The translations under genes were made by a program, and so were the position numbers. A stretch of DNA of 64,000 bases from Cichorium intybus (lineage: Eukaryota; Streptophyta; Magnoliopsida; Asterales; Asteraceae). Shown here one piece after another: positions 11,446 through 21,980 of the stretch. The notes beneath the pieces are model-generated. The model did not search any database. It worked only from the letters and a program-made list of their open reading frames with translations, and had not been told where the DNA came from. The number at the start of each line of letters is the position of its first letter. The first letter of the stretch is position 1. The stretch lies in NCBI GenBank assembly GCA_023525715.1, contig CM042016.1:78475382-78539381 (forward strand), read 5' to 3'.

Positions 11446-11956
11446 TGTAACACCAAGATACTCTTTATATGTAAATATAATTAAAAAGGGTAATTTGGTC
11501 ATTTTACCATAGAAGGGTAAGTTGGTCTTTTGGACAGAAAAGGATTTGGTATGTAATAATATTTTGAGTTTTGGACTTAAAATGTTATAAATATAGGTTT
11601 TGTCATAAAATTTGATAAAAGTGGCAAAAGTTAAAGAAATGGAACTCCAGGGGCTAAACTGTAAATTCTGGAGGTATAAAAGGGGGAAAAGTCACCCCAC
11701 ATGTGCAGAAGCTTGGAGAAGCTACGGGAGAGGATTTTTGGCTGAAATCTTTGGCAAGTTCTTGAAGAATTGAAGCTGAAAATCGGATCGGTACTTGGAA
11801 TTGGAAGTTTCAAGTGATTAAAGGTTAGTAATTATGCCTTTAACCTAAGTTTTTGTGTGTTCTTCATGAGAGGAACTTGATGACTGAAATTCCAGTCAAG
11901 AACCGTGAAGTTTTATGACTTTAATATTCCAATAAGTCATGTGTTAAGAACATATA
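11446..11956 (+). repeat. G2 3' LTR, first 511 bp (copy A)
   Basis: Begins TGTAACACCAAG next to the PPT and matches 13167-13676 almost base for base. The match stops after ttaagaacatat, where copia C2 sequence takes over. No 3' end of this LTR follows directly. Confidence 0.85.
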
Positions 11957-13166
11957 CGTTTGCTTGAAGTTTTAGCACTTAATACTTAGGGTTTTGAAAG
12001 AAATCGGCCGTATACCGAGGGGTGGAAGGTGGGTGACGAAAATTAGGGTTTTGGCAGCCCCTACAACTCAGATCTAGGGTTGTATTTATAGTGTTCCTCA
12101 TCCTTATCTCCTCCCTTGTGGATAATGACTATTTGAAATTCAAACAATTGATAATTTCACTTTAGTCCTTTATCCTTTTTAAGTTTCTAATTAATATACC
12201 TTTACTTTGGTATATTAATAAACTTAACCATTAAGTTTCTAATTAATATACCTTTACTTTGGTTTATTAATAAACTTAACCCCTCAAGTTTATTTTCGAT
12301 CTCTTTTAGCTAAATCGTCTCTTGCGTGTAACCCAAAAGGACCCTACTATTTATAGTAATATTACCAACTTGTTATAATGATGGGCATATAACCAACAAT
12401 CTCCCACTTGCACTTGGTATAACAATTGTATGTTCTAATATTCCCTAACCTAGTAAGGTGTATGCCATCCTAGACAAGTGCCGTATTCATCTAATGAAAC
12501 AGCCCTTAGGCAAGTGATCAAATATTATTTTGTTCTACAAGATATCCTTATGAATTTATGACATGGAATCATGTCAGTCTCAGACATTCAATATTATGTT
12601 TCCCGATAGAGATTTGTGATGACCACAACAAACTGCACTATTGATTCTATATCAATTCAGTCTCGGTATGGTCGTACACTTGCTGTCAGCACCAAATCAT
12701 CGAGTGGCCCATAGATATCGCTTCTCCTGTTAGGGCAGAAGGAACAAATAAACTTTAGCTACATGGATATCACCTACTCATCATGTCAAACATGGACATT
12801 CCCTGTATGGCTTCCGGTTATGGACAACGTTGGAGAAAACCAAGGCACAACAGACTGCAGGACAAAGAATCAATGCATCTCCGTTTGAAGAATATAAGAT
12901 ATTACCATCTTAGAATTACTCGTGACAGATTCCATGAAGTAATCTCTAAGTAAAGGTTACTCCAATACTTAATATCCATTAAGTACACATGAGAATTTAC
13001 GCATCTCCATGCTATGTCCATCTCTATGAACAATCTACCAATTCCTCATGTTAGTCTGGAATGAATACTTACTCCCAAAAGTATGACCGATTGTGGACAG
13101 TTTGAATAATAATTAAATTATTCAGGAACTCAATAAAACACGCAAAATCAGAACACAATGATAAAC
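11957..13166 (-). mobile_element. Copia C2, 3' piece (partial 3' LTR, PPT, 3' non-coding)
   Basis: 11957-12398 matches 47665-48105 (LTR of the minus-strand copia C2) but lacks about 230 bp of the LTR end. On the minus strand caagtgggagat (12399-12412) is a standard copia PPT next to the LTR start TGTTGGTTATATGCCC. 12413-13166 is 3' untranslated sequence with no protein. The left edge fuses to G2 LTR copy A and the right edge meets LTR copy B, so this is a fragment, not a clean insertion. Confidence 0.75.
12181..12284 (-). repeat. 52-bp tandem repeat with hairpin potential in C2 LTR
   Basis: Two units of period 52 starting aagtttctaattaatatacc, each containing its own inverted repeat (ttaatatacc ... 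ggtatattaa). The same pair occurs in the other C2 LTR at 47888-47990. Confidence 0.85.
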
Positions 13167-14141
13167 TGTAACACCAAGATACTCTTTATATGTAAATATA
13201 ATTAAAAAGGGTAATTTGGTCATTTTACCATAGAAGGGTAAGTTGGTCTTCTGGATAGAAAAGGATTTGGTATGTAATAATATTTTGAGTTTTGGACTTA
13301 AAATGTTATAAATATAGGTTTTGTCATAAAATTTGATAAAAGTGGCAAAAGTTCAAGAAATGGAACTCCAGGGGATAAACTGTAAATTCTGGAGGTATTA
13401 AAGGGGGGAAAAGTCACCCCACATGTGCAGAAGCTTGGAGAAGCTACGGGAGAGGGTTTTTGGCTGAAATCTTTGGCAAGTTCTTGAAGAATTGAAGCTG
13501 AAAATCGGATCGGTACTTGGAATTGGAAGTTTCAAGTGATTAAAGGTTAGTAATTATGCCTTTAACCTAAGTTTTTGTGTGTTCTTCATGAGAGGAACTT
13601 GATGACTGAAATTCCAGTCAAGAACCGTGAAGTTTTATGACTTTAATCTTCCAATAAGTCATGTGTTAAGAACATATCTCAAAACTATTAAAGTAGGTTG
13701 CTATTGTTAAGGAATTGAGATTTTGAGCAAGAACCCTAGATTATGAGTTCTTATGATCAAACTGCTTCCAATGGTTTATAATGAGTTCCAAATGTTATAT
13801 TGATTGAAATAAATCAGTAGAAGCAATTAAAACTTGATAATTTCGGTTTTGGACCAAAAATGTGAAAAACGGGAAATTATAGAAATCGATTGGAATCACC
13901 AATTCCATTGTTCAAAACTTGAAGTAAATGAATGGTTTTGGTCCTGAAACAATTCCCAGTGATTAAGTCGTGTATTAAGGGCTTAATAAGAGAAAATGGG
14001 AATTTGTAGCATAAAAATCAGACAAGGAGTCTGCTCAACAGCAGATCGCGTCGCGACCTCCTTGGGATCGGGTCGCGATCATGCGCCTGCAGAAAATTGA
14101 ACAAGTTTCTCCTGCCTTCTGTTATGGTTTGGTCCAATTTT
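13167..14141 (+). repeat. G2-family LTR, first 975 bp (copy B)
   Basis: Starts exactly at the LTR terminus TGTAACACC. It repeats copy A and then extends beyond it. It stops at ccaatttt (14141), where G3 LTR sequence begins. Bases 13739-14141 are repeated at 35733-36128 beyond G3 (copy C). Confidence 0.85.
14042..14091. repeat. GC-rich palindromic cassette in G2-family LTR
   Basis: Contains gtcgcgac and ggtcgcgatc, self-complementary CpG-rich words in an otherwise AT-rich LTR. The same cassette is at 36029-36078 in copy C. Confidence 0.6.
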
Positions 14142-16631
14142 CTCATAAAATGTTCCAAGTCTTTAAATCCCAAAGACTAAAATGTAATATGTAAACTGTA
14201 GTGTACTTTCTTTGAAATGTGTGTTTCCACGTAAACAATTTATAAAAATGTTAAGTTGATTATTTTCCCATGTGAGATACCATATAACCATACTGTGACT
14301 AGTTGGCCTGCTGCGACGTTCTTCAGGCGTCGGAACTGTTAGACATTTGGACACCTTAGACCTGCCGGTCAAGCTGTAGCTAGCAGCTCAGGTGCGGGGT
14401 TGTCAAGCCCTGTATAGATCTATACTCAAATATCGCGCTCTCTTACCGAGACTCTGGTTATATAAATGTTCAGGACTTATAGTAGGTACTTATAAAAGTA
14501 CTGTGAAGATTCATCTCACAAAAATGTATGTATTCCAATCAACTTGTTTACGTACGATTTGTATATAAAAACTCTTGTAATCGTTCATTATTATTTTTCC
14601 CATGATAATATAGTAAAGTAAAATAATTATATATTTTTATATAATTATTTTTATCATGTTTAAATGTCATAATAACCTTTTGTTCATAAACTATTCCAAT
14701 AATAGTCTATTTTTAGTAATTGCGTCGTAATAACTTTATTTTTGTGAATAATAGCGAAACAACTTGTCCAAAGATTATAAATATTATCTTTTGAGATATT
14801 TCACACAAAAATAATATAATATCTTGATTATAACCATTTTTGCTAGAGAATAGTGCCTTTATTTATAAAAACGTAGTTTTTACTAGTTTTCGTTTTTATA
14901 ACGTTTTTATTCAAGATCTAGCATCTTTGTACACTTTATTTGTAGTTTAGTAACTTTTACACAACTTAATATGTCAAAGTGTTCAAAATACATAGATCTA
15001 CTTATATTTCAAGCCAATTTCACATTTATAACATTTTTGTTCAAGATCTAACATTTTTACACACTTTAATTATAGTCTAGTAACTTTTATACAAGCATAT
15101 TATGTATTATTATGAACATCTTAGAAAGATCTATCCATATTTCATGTCAAAGGTATTTTTACCCAAATACTAACTTTATAAACTTGTGTAAAACATCATA
15201 TATAACATTTAAACATATATAACTTGAAATAAACAACATTTATAGTAAAGGAACTTGTATTCTCCCCCAAAAAGGTTTGAAAAGATGAAAATGTGGGGTA
15301 TGAACTCACCTTGAGTGTGGATCTTAGGATTCCTTGGAAGAAGATTGAAGATTTTGGTTCTAAGACCCGGAGGACCCTTGGACAAAGCTATTATCCAATG
15401 GATTTCCGTGAGTATGTGTGTATAAAAGAGTATATGAAGGTATTTAGAACTTAAATCTCTAGATGATCATAACTTACCAAGAATGCTTGAAAGATCCTTG
15501 AAGATGATGAAGTTTTGAGCTCAAAGACCCTTGGACAAATCTAATATCCAATGGATATGGATGGTTGTTAGTGTGTGTAAAAGGTGTAAAACTTGTGTTA
15601 TGTTGTTTAGAATCAAAAGGGGAATGAAACTTACCACTTGATCTAATGAAAGAAGCTTGAAAAATGAGGCTTGAAGATGGTGATGGTGATGGTGAGCTTG
15701 GCCGAGAGCAAGAGAAAGGGAGAGGAAGAGGGAAGAGAGCAAGTGTTGGTTGTGATATTGTTCCAAGAGAAGATGATCATATCTTTATTTGTTTATTATT
15801 AGTTTTAGGTTAGGTTTCTTTTGCATTTTTAAATTCCTAGACCTTATCATACCTAGATCTTGCACAATGGCCTTGTATTTGCATGGGGAGAGGTGTGCAG
15901 CCGATGGGGTGTAAGGGGGGGGGGGGGTGGGGTGGTGTGGTTTTTATAAAATAGCAATATACTTTATAAAAATAAGTGATTTTTATAAAATAGTAAGTCG
16001 TTTTAGTGAATTTTTATGCGTTTTTGACGAAACGAAGTTCTAAATAATTATTTTGTATAAAAAAATTGCCAAACATTTATTTTGATTGAATTATAACTCG
16101 TTGGGTGTCGGAATACGCGTTTAAGCGCGGTATTCTTCCGATTTCGCGATTTTCGGCATTTTATCGGAAAATGCATTTAGCTTTGAAATTAAATACTAGA
16201 TATTATTACGTTACTTATCATATGCATTTTTATTTCATATTTGATGTTTAAGGCACCACATTTTGTATTTTGGTTCCAAACCCTGTGTACATTTATCCGT
16301 TCACAGCGGTTTAATCGTTGTAACTTCCACATACGAACTCTGTTTTCGATGTTCTATATATCCACAGTTTCGTATTTACGAGTGGATCGTTTTATGAATA
16401 TTATTATTCTTAAAATAATAATTGTACGATTATCAAATTTTTTCGCTACAGTAGCCTGCTGTCCGTATTTTTGACTTTTAACCGATAATTGTTTTGATTT
16501 GGCATACGTAATACTATAATATTAATAATTCATCGCAAAAGTTATGGAAAATAACTTTTCAACATATAAATTAACGTACGCTTCGTTTGACTACAGTTGG
16601 CTTTTGTTGACCAAAATTTACAATTGTCACA
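14142..16631 (-). repeat. 3' LTR of G3, truncated at its far end
   Basis: Begins (sense) TGTGACAATTG at 16631 beside the PPT. The last ~370 bp expected at the LTR 3' end (present at 35370-35732) are missing; the junction at 14141 shares ccaat..tttt with the G2-family LTR, suggesting microhomology joining. Contains a G-run near 15918-15927 and two short gagctcaaagaccc-type repeats at 15360-15530. No gene. Confidence 0.8.
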
Positions 16632-16665
16632 TCATCTACCTGTTAGAGAGAATTTCGTCCCGAAA
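16632..16665 (-). other. Polypurine tract region of G3
   Basis: On the minus strand the palindrome TTTCGGGACGAAATT is followed by ctctctaacaggtagatga and the LTR start. The same palindrome precedes the G1 PPT. Confidence 0.6.
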
Positions 16666-16685
16666 TTTAACTCTTGAGTGGATCC

Positions 16686-18914
16686 TCAAGGGTTTGGGAA
16701 GAGATGTGGATACTTCTGTTTCATTTGGTCTTCACGCTCCCAAGTAAATTCTGGTCCGCGCTTGGCACTCCAACGGACCTTAACTATCGGAATGCGGCTT
16801 TGTTTCGTCCTCTTGATTTCTCTGTCCATGATCTCTACGGGTTCTTCCACAAAATGAAGGTTCTCGTTCACTTCAATTTCGTCGAGCGGAATGATAAGGG
16901 TTTCATCGGACAAGCATTTCTTTAGGTTGGATACGTGAAAGGTGGGATGGACATTGCTGAGCTCTTGCGGTAATCGAAGTTTGTAGGCTACTGGACCGAT
17001 CCTAGCAAGGATCTCGAAGGGCCCAATGTATCTGGGGTTCAGCTTCCCACGCTTTCCAAAGCGTATCATTCCTTTCCATGGCGAGACCTTCAACAACACT
17101 CGGTCACCAACCTGGAATTCCAAGGGCTTGCGTCGCTTGTCTGCGTAGCTCTTTTGTCGGTCACGAGATGCTTTCAATCGTTCACGGATCTGAACGATTT
17201 TCTCCGTTGTCTCTCGTATGATCTCCGGACCGGTGAGAGCGCTGTTAGGTACTTGGCCTCTGTCTAGTTGAGTATCTCCCACTTCAGCCCAGCACAGAGG
17301 GGATCTGCACTTGCGTCCATATAAAGCTTCAAATGGAGCGGCTTTGATGCTAGTGTGATAGCTGTTGTTGTATGAAAACTCAATGAGCGGTAAGTGGGTG
17401 TCCCACGCCTTACCAAAGTCTATCACACAGGCTCTCAACATGTCTTCCAGTGTTTGGATGGTTCTTTCACTTTGGCCATCCGTCTGCGGATGGTAAGCTG
17501 TGCTCATGTCGAGTCGGGTTCCCATAGCCTTTTGTAATGATTGCCAAAAGTGCGAAGTGAACCGGCTATCTCTATCCGAGATAATTGATATTGGTACCCC
17601 GTGCAATTTTACAATTTCTTTAAGGTAGAGCCTCGCCAGCTTATCCATCCTATCAGTCTCCTTGATTGGCAGGAAGTGAGCGGATTTGGTTAACCTATCG
17701 ACGATTACCCATATAGAATCTAACCCACCGGTTGTCTTTGGTAATTTGGTTATGAAGTCCATTGTTATCCGCTCCCACTTCAACTCGGGTATTTCTGGTT
17801 GAATTAGCAAACCCGAGGGCTTTTGGTATTCTACTTTAACTTTGGCGCAAGTCAGGCACTTGCCCACGTAAGTAGCAATTTCTGCCTTCATGTTTGGCAA
17901 CCAATACAGTTTCTTGAGGTCCAGGTACATTTTGTCGGACCCAGGATGAACGGAGTATCTAGTCTTGTGAGCTTCATTCATGATAATAACTCTGAATCCG
18001 CCGAATCTCGGTGTCCAAATTCGGTTCATGAGGTATCGAGCTCCGTCATCCTTAACTTCAAGGTTTTTATCCATCCCTCGCAAGGTTTCATTTACGACAT
18101 TTTCAGGTTTTAAGGCTTCTAGCTGTGCCTCTTTGATCTGAGTGGACAAATGGGAATGGATCGTCATTGTTAATGACTTCACTCGGCGGCTCGAGTATTC
18201 TTTTCGACTGAGGGCATCAGCCACTACGTTGGCCTTCCCTGGGTGATAACGAATTTCACATTCATAGTCACTTAGTAGCTCCATCCATCGTCGTTGCCTC
18301 ATATTGAGTTGTTTTTGGTTGAGGATATGCTGGAGACTCTTATGGTCGGTGTATACTGTACATTCCGTGTCGTACAGGTAGTGTCTCCAGATCTTTAATG
18401 CGAACACTACTGCTCCCAACTCGAGGTCATGTGTAGTGTAGTTGACCTCGTGAGTTTTAAGTTGTCTTGAAGCGTAAGCAATGACTTTTCCTCTCTGCAT
18501 GAGTACACAGCCCAGACCTTGGTTAAATGCATCGCAATAGACCACAAAGTCTTCTGTTCCTTCTGGAAGGGACAGAATAGGAGCGCTGCACAAAGCTTTC
18601 TTTAAGGTCTGGAAGGCGGCGTCTTGTTTGTCTCCCCACTTGAATGTTACACCCTTTTGTGTCAGGGTAGTAAGTGGCTTTGCAATTTTGGAGAAATTCT
18701 GTATGAATCTTCGGTAATAGCCAGCAAGGCCCAAAAACTGACGGATTTCTGTCGGAGTTCTTGGTGCTTCCCAGCTTTCGATGGCTTTGATTTTGGAGGG
18801 ATCCACATGTATCCCTTCTTCGCTGACTACGTGGCCTAGAAAGTCCACTTTTCGAAGCCAAAATTCGCATTTCGAAAATTTCGCATACAGCTTCTCTGCT
18901 CTTAATGTCTCCAA
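16686..18914 (-). CDS. G3 Pol, C-terminal part: RT thumb, RNase H, integrase, chromodomain
   Basis: 742 uninterrupted codons. RT thumb at residues ~8-70 (LYAKFSKCEFWL, FLGLAGYYRRFI); RNase H ~95-230 (VVYCDAFNQGLG, HDLELGAVVF, YTDHKSLQ, VVADALSRK); integrase zinc domain ~300-350 (VHPGSDKMY, CLTCAKVK); core ~370-520 with MDFITKLP, SDRDSRFTSHF and YHPQTDGQSERTIQ supplying the three acidic residues; GDRVLLKVSPWKG then a C-terminal chromodomain-like tail (IPIVKVRWSAKRGPEFTWE). It is separated from the RT palm by one frameshift at about 18905-18912. The longest intact frame in the window, so G3 decayed recently. Confidence 0.9.
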   Translation of the reverse strand: METLRAEKLYAKFSKCEFWLRKVDFLGHVVSEEGIHVDPSKIKAIESWEAPRTPTEIRQFLGLAGYYRRFIQNFSKIAKPLTTLTQKGVTFKWGDKQDAAFQTLKKALCSAPILSLPEGTEDFVVYCDAFNQGLGCVLMQRGKVIAYASRQLKTHEVNYTTHDLELGAVVFALKIWRHYLYDTECTVYTDHKSLQHILNQKQLNMRQRRWMELLSDYECEIRYHPGKANVVADALSRKEYSSRRVKSLTMTIHSHLSTQIKEAQLEALKPENVVNETLRGMDKNLEVKDDGARYLMNRIWTPRFGGFRVIIMNEAHKTRYSVHPGSDKMYLDLKKLYWLPNMKAEIATYVGKCLTCAKVKVEYQKPSGLLIQPEIPELKWERITMDFITKLPKTTGGLDSIWVIVDRLTKSAHFLPIKETDRMDKLARLYLKEIVKLHGVPISIISDRDSRFTSHFWQSLQKAMGTRLDMSTAYHPQTDGQSERTIQTLEDMLRACVIDFGKAWDTHLPLIEFSYNNSYHTSIKAAPFEALYGRKCRSPLCWAEVGDTQLDRGQVPNSALTGPEIIRETTEKIVQIRERLKASRDRQKSYADKRRKPLEFQVGDRVLLKVSPWKGMIRFGKRGKLNPRYIGPFEILARIGPVAYKLRLPQELSNVHPTFHVSNLKKCLSDETLIIPLDEIEVNENLHFVEEPVEIMDREIKRTKQSRIPIVKVRWSAKRGPEFTWEREDQMKQKYPHLFPNP

Positions 18915-20245
18915 AACTTGTCGTAAGTGCTGACTGTGTTACTTCGTGAATAGATAAGTATGTCGTCGATGAATACTATCACAAATTTATCTAGGTAAGG
19001 TCGGCATACACGGTTCATCAGATCCATGAACACTGCGGGCGCATTGGTCAATCCGAAGGGCATAACAACGAATTCATAATGGCCGTAGCGAGTTCTGAAT
19101 GCCGTTTTAGGAACATCTTCTTCTTGAACCTTGAGTTGGTGATATCCCGACCTTAGATCGATTTTTGAGAAATAACTTACTCCTTGGAGTTGATCGAACA
19201 GGTCGTCAATTCGGGGTAGCGGGTATCGGTTCTTGATGGTGAGCTTGTTCAACTCTCGATAGTCAATACACATACGGAATGATCCATCCTTCTTCTTTAC
19301 GAACAAGACCGGCGCTCCCCAAGGTGAGAAGCTCGGCCTGATGAACCCTTTACTTAGCAGTTCGTTTAGTTGGCTGGATAATTCTTGCATTTCTGCTGGG
19401 GCTAATCGGTATGGCGCTTTTGCTACCGGGGTGGCTCCTGGGATCAAATCGATTCTGAACTCGACTTGTCGTGCGGGTGGTACTCCTGGAAGGTCTTCTG
19501 GGAATACGTCGGGAAAGTTGCAAACTTTGGATATTTCTTTGATTTTCTTTACTTCTTTCTTTTCGTCAACAACGTGGGCTAGGAAGGCATTGTATCTTTT
19601 CTGTAGGTATTTTCGGGCTTTGATGCAAGACACGATTCGAAGACTGGTACTAGGTTTATCACCGTAGACAACAATGGTTTTGTTGTCCGGTAGATGAAGT
19701 CGGATCCCTCGTTCGTAACACATGATGTCGGCATGATGGGGAATTAGCCAATCCATACCAACAATCACGTCAAAACTTCCTATTTTAACAGACATTAAGT
19801 CGATTTGAAAGGAGTGATCGTCCAGAGTAAGTGTACAGCCTACGTATATGTTGTTTGTGCTTTCTGTTTTGCCATTAGCCATTTCTACTGTAAATGTTTC
19901 GTTGGGTGGTTGAGGTTTTTGTTTTAGTAAGTATTTAAACTCGTGGCTTACGAAACTACTCTCCGCACCGCTATCGAATAGTACACAAGCATATGAATTA
20001 TTGACGAGGAACGTACCGGTAACCACGGTAGGATCCTCCACCGCTTCCGTGCGTCCCATAGCTAGGACTCTTCCGTTTCTCCCCACATTCTTGGTCTTCG
20101 GGCAATCACGCTTATAATGCCCCGTCTCGCCACAACCATAGCAAGCTTGACTCACCCCGACATTTGTGGCTTGGGTGGCTTGTGGGGTTGGCGTCCTGCA
20201 GAATCGGGCGGTGTGGCCCTTCTTGTTACAGTTCAAGCAGTGCAT
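18902..20245 (-). CDS. G3 Gag C-terminus, protease and RT palm
   Basis: 447 codons. Two zinc knuckles (CLNCNKKGHTARFC and CYGCGETGHYKRDC) at residues ~3-60; protease VLFDSGAESSFVS (~90) and VIVGMDWL (~168); RT with YRLAPAEMQEL, GAPVLFVKKKDGSFRMCIDY, DLRSGYHQLKV, FGLTNAPAVFMDL and an intact VFIDDILIYSRS. A frameshift right after the active-site box sends the frame to a stop at 18902, while RT continues in the next frame. Upstream the same frame is open back to a TGA at 20276-20278. Confidence 0.88.
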   Translation of the reverse strand: MHCLNCNKKGHTARFCRTPTPQATQATNVGVSQACYGCGETGHYKRDCPKTKNVGRNGRVLAMGRTEAVEDPTVVTGTFLVNNSYACVLFDSGAESSFVSHEFKYLLKQKPQPPNETFTVEMANGKTESTNNIYVGCTLTLDDHSFQIDLMSVKIGSFDVIVGMDWLIPHHADIMCYERGIRLHLPDNKTIVVYGDKPSTSLRIVSCIKARKYLQKRYNAFLAHVVDEKKEVKKIKEISKVCNFPDVFPEDLPGVPPARQVEFRIDLIPGATPVAKAPYRLAPAEMQELSSQLNELLSKGFIRPSFSPWGAPVLFVKKKDGSFRMCIDYRELNKLTIKNRYPLPRIDDLFDQLQGVSYFSKIDLRSGYHQLKVQEEDVPKTAFRTRYGHYEFVVMPFGLTNAPAVFMDLMNRVCRPYLDKFVIVFIDDILIYSRSNTVSTYDKFWRH

Positions 20246-20275
20246 TTCTCTACAGGGTCCGGTATGGTGGAAATT

Positions 20276-20836
20276 TCACTTGTTGCACTTGGGTAGCGTC
20301 CCAATGTATTGCTTGTTGGTGGTTGGGGCGTTCGGGACAGTGGCTACACGAACTGCCATAATTTGTTGTCTTTTCGCACCATCTTGATTTGGTTGGTGTC
20401 TCCCCCTGTTCCACGGTTTCCTCTTGTGATCCTTTTCTCTTAGCTGTTCGGTCTTTTGGGTCATGGTTCCCTGGCGCACCCCGTGGTCGACCAATCGTTG
20501 GGCCAATCGTTTGGCGCTGTCAAAAGTGGCGGGACTTGCGGCTTCCACATTCCATTGGATCTGGGATGATAGTCCCCATATGTAACGTTCCACTTTTACG
20601 GACTCCGGTGTGACCATGGCTGGGCAGAGGGTCGCCAGGTCGTTGAATCGGTTTGTGTAAGCGTTTAGATCCGAACCTTTCATTGTGAGGTTCCACAGCT
20701 CTTGTTCCAACTTCTGGATTTCCCCTCGGGGGCAGTACTCCTTCATCAACATTGTCTTTAATTCCTCCCAGCCCATCGAGTTTGCCACTGGGAGTGTCAG
20801 CGACTTGACATGGCCCTTCCACCAAGACATAGCCAT
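20276..20836 (-). pseudogene. G3 Gag, middle part
   Basis: 186 codons with the usual plant gypsy gag core: MSWWKGHVKSL, WEELKTMLMKEYCP, LEQELWNLTMKG, YTNRFNDLATLCP and FDSAKRLAQRLVDHG. This domain builds the particle. It ends at a nonsense TGA (20276-20278) within a conserved Cys-rich run, after which the frame continues unchanged into the zinc knuckles. It is joined upstream by a frameshift near 20855. Confidence 0.85.
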
Positions 20837-20837
20837 C

Positions 20838-21206
20838 TCAGCGAAAGTGCAGGCAAGCGAACTCTACTTTCATCTCTTCTGGACACGCAGTGATATCGAA
20901 GATCGATTCGGTTTTCTCGATCCACCTTGTGAGGTTAAGGACACCACCGGTGCCATGGAAAGTTATCGGCTTGCAACTGACAAAATCTTTGTAAGTACAC
21001 GTTCGAGAATGGGTTGATGTTTCCCCATTGGTGGAATCGTTGGTGCCGTTTCCACTTCCATTTCCATTCATCCCGTTGGTGTTAATATGGGCAACAGCTG
21101 CGGTCACGGCTGCCGTGACAGCAGCTTGGAATGTCGCCGAGTCCATCATAGGTGCTTCGGGTGTCTCGACGGGTGTGCGTCTGTTATTTCTTCGGCGAGG
21201 TGGCAT
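20838..21206 (-). pseudogene. G3 Gag, N-terminal part
   Basis: 122 codons beginning MPPRRRNNRRTPVETP, a start seen in many plant gypsy gags, with an Ala-rich helix (AAVTAAVTAAVAHI), an Asn/Gly-rich linker and the YKDFVSCKPITFHGTGG block followed by WIEKTESIFDI. The start was chosen because the basic MPPRR opening is the family norm. A frameshift near 20855 cuts it before the MSWW motif. Confidence 0.8.
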
Positions 21207-21587
21207 GATTCTGCCACAAGGATTTAAGATTGACGTTGGTTAGTTTTTGGAAGAATTGTTATGATTATGTCATCATTAGAATGTGGTGCTTGTATCTTAC
21301 TGCTATCTTGTCTCCTTCGTTTCGTAAGTTGTATCTATGATTTAGTATCAAACACACTGATCATTCACACATACATCAACTTATAAATCAAACATATTCT
21401 TCATATTCATAATAATACGGGGTGTTACATAAGTTTTGAAATGAAAATTTGACCTTCGCAGAGGCCTACAGAGCGATAATAATAAACAGCGTAACGGCTT
21501 ACAAAAAGTGTAGTCACTTGATTGTAGAGCCGCGCCTATGTACAATAGTGAGCCGCACATAACGCGTACTCATAGATGTCCTAGTCT
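21207..21587 (-). other. G3 region between accessory ORF and gag, no gene
   Basis: No coding sequence. At 21430 the minus strand reads TGTAACACCCCG, the look of an LTR start, but no matching LTR body or PBS follows, so it may be a scar of a deleted insertion. Confidence 0.4.
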
Positions 21588-21942
21588 CTATGTAGTTATC
21601 GCGGTGAAAACTATAATCGAGGTAACCGACCGATATTTAATTTTGCGGTTCTCGCGGTGGTATAGCGGTGATATAGCGGCTTTTAGTAATATGTATAAAT
21701 TATGTAGAATTTATATATTATACTATTAGTAGTAGAATTAATATGTAATCGCGGTGGTATAGCGGTGGTATATCGGTGGTATTGCGGTTCTCGCGGTGGT
21801 ATATCGGTGGTATTGCGGTTCTCGCGCTAAATAGCGGCGCAAATAGCGGAACCGCGATAACTAACCGCTAAAATAAACGGCTATTATAAAAATCAGCGAG
21901 AACCGCGATACCGGCGCTATACCGGCGCGATTAACTGCCCAG
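21588..21942. mobile_element. hAT-like non-autonomous element (MITE), 355 bp
   Basis: Flanked by a perfect 8-bp duplication cctagtct (21580-21587 and 21943-21950). The ends are imperfect inverted repeats: left ctatgtagttatcgcgg, right end read inward ctgggcagttaatcgcg. Subterminal repeats of gcggtggtat and gcggttctcgc type are clustered on both sides, as in hAT superfamily elements. No coding capacity; it would depend on a hAT transposase elsewhere. Confidence 0.85.
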
Positions 21943-21980
21943 CCTAGTCTATATCAAAATATGAGTAGTATAAGTACTAC

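Larger units (their letters stand above)
7842..11956 (+). mobile_element. Ty3/gypsy chromovirus G2, 3' half, interrupted by G1
   Basis: From the base after G1 an open gag/pol frame runs on the plus strand: zinc knuckle, protease, RT, RNase H, integrase and chromodomain, then a PPT and the start of the 3' LTR at 11446. The 5' LTR and gag must lie left of the window, across G1. The 3' LTR breaks off at about 11956. Its PPT and LTR start match those of G4 closely, so G2 and G4 belong to one family. Confidence 0.85.

Noticed and set aside
15521..15766. His-rich 81-codon frame on the minus strand
   Set aside because: Lies within the G3 LTR; the His run comes from a gtgatg repeat, with no family support.
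21424..21430. LTR boundary (TGTAACACCCCG on the minus strand)
   Set aside because: No matching LTR partner, PBS or duplication; recorded only as a possible scar.
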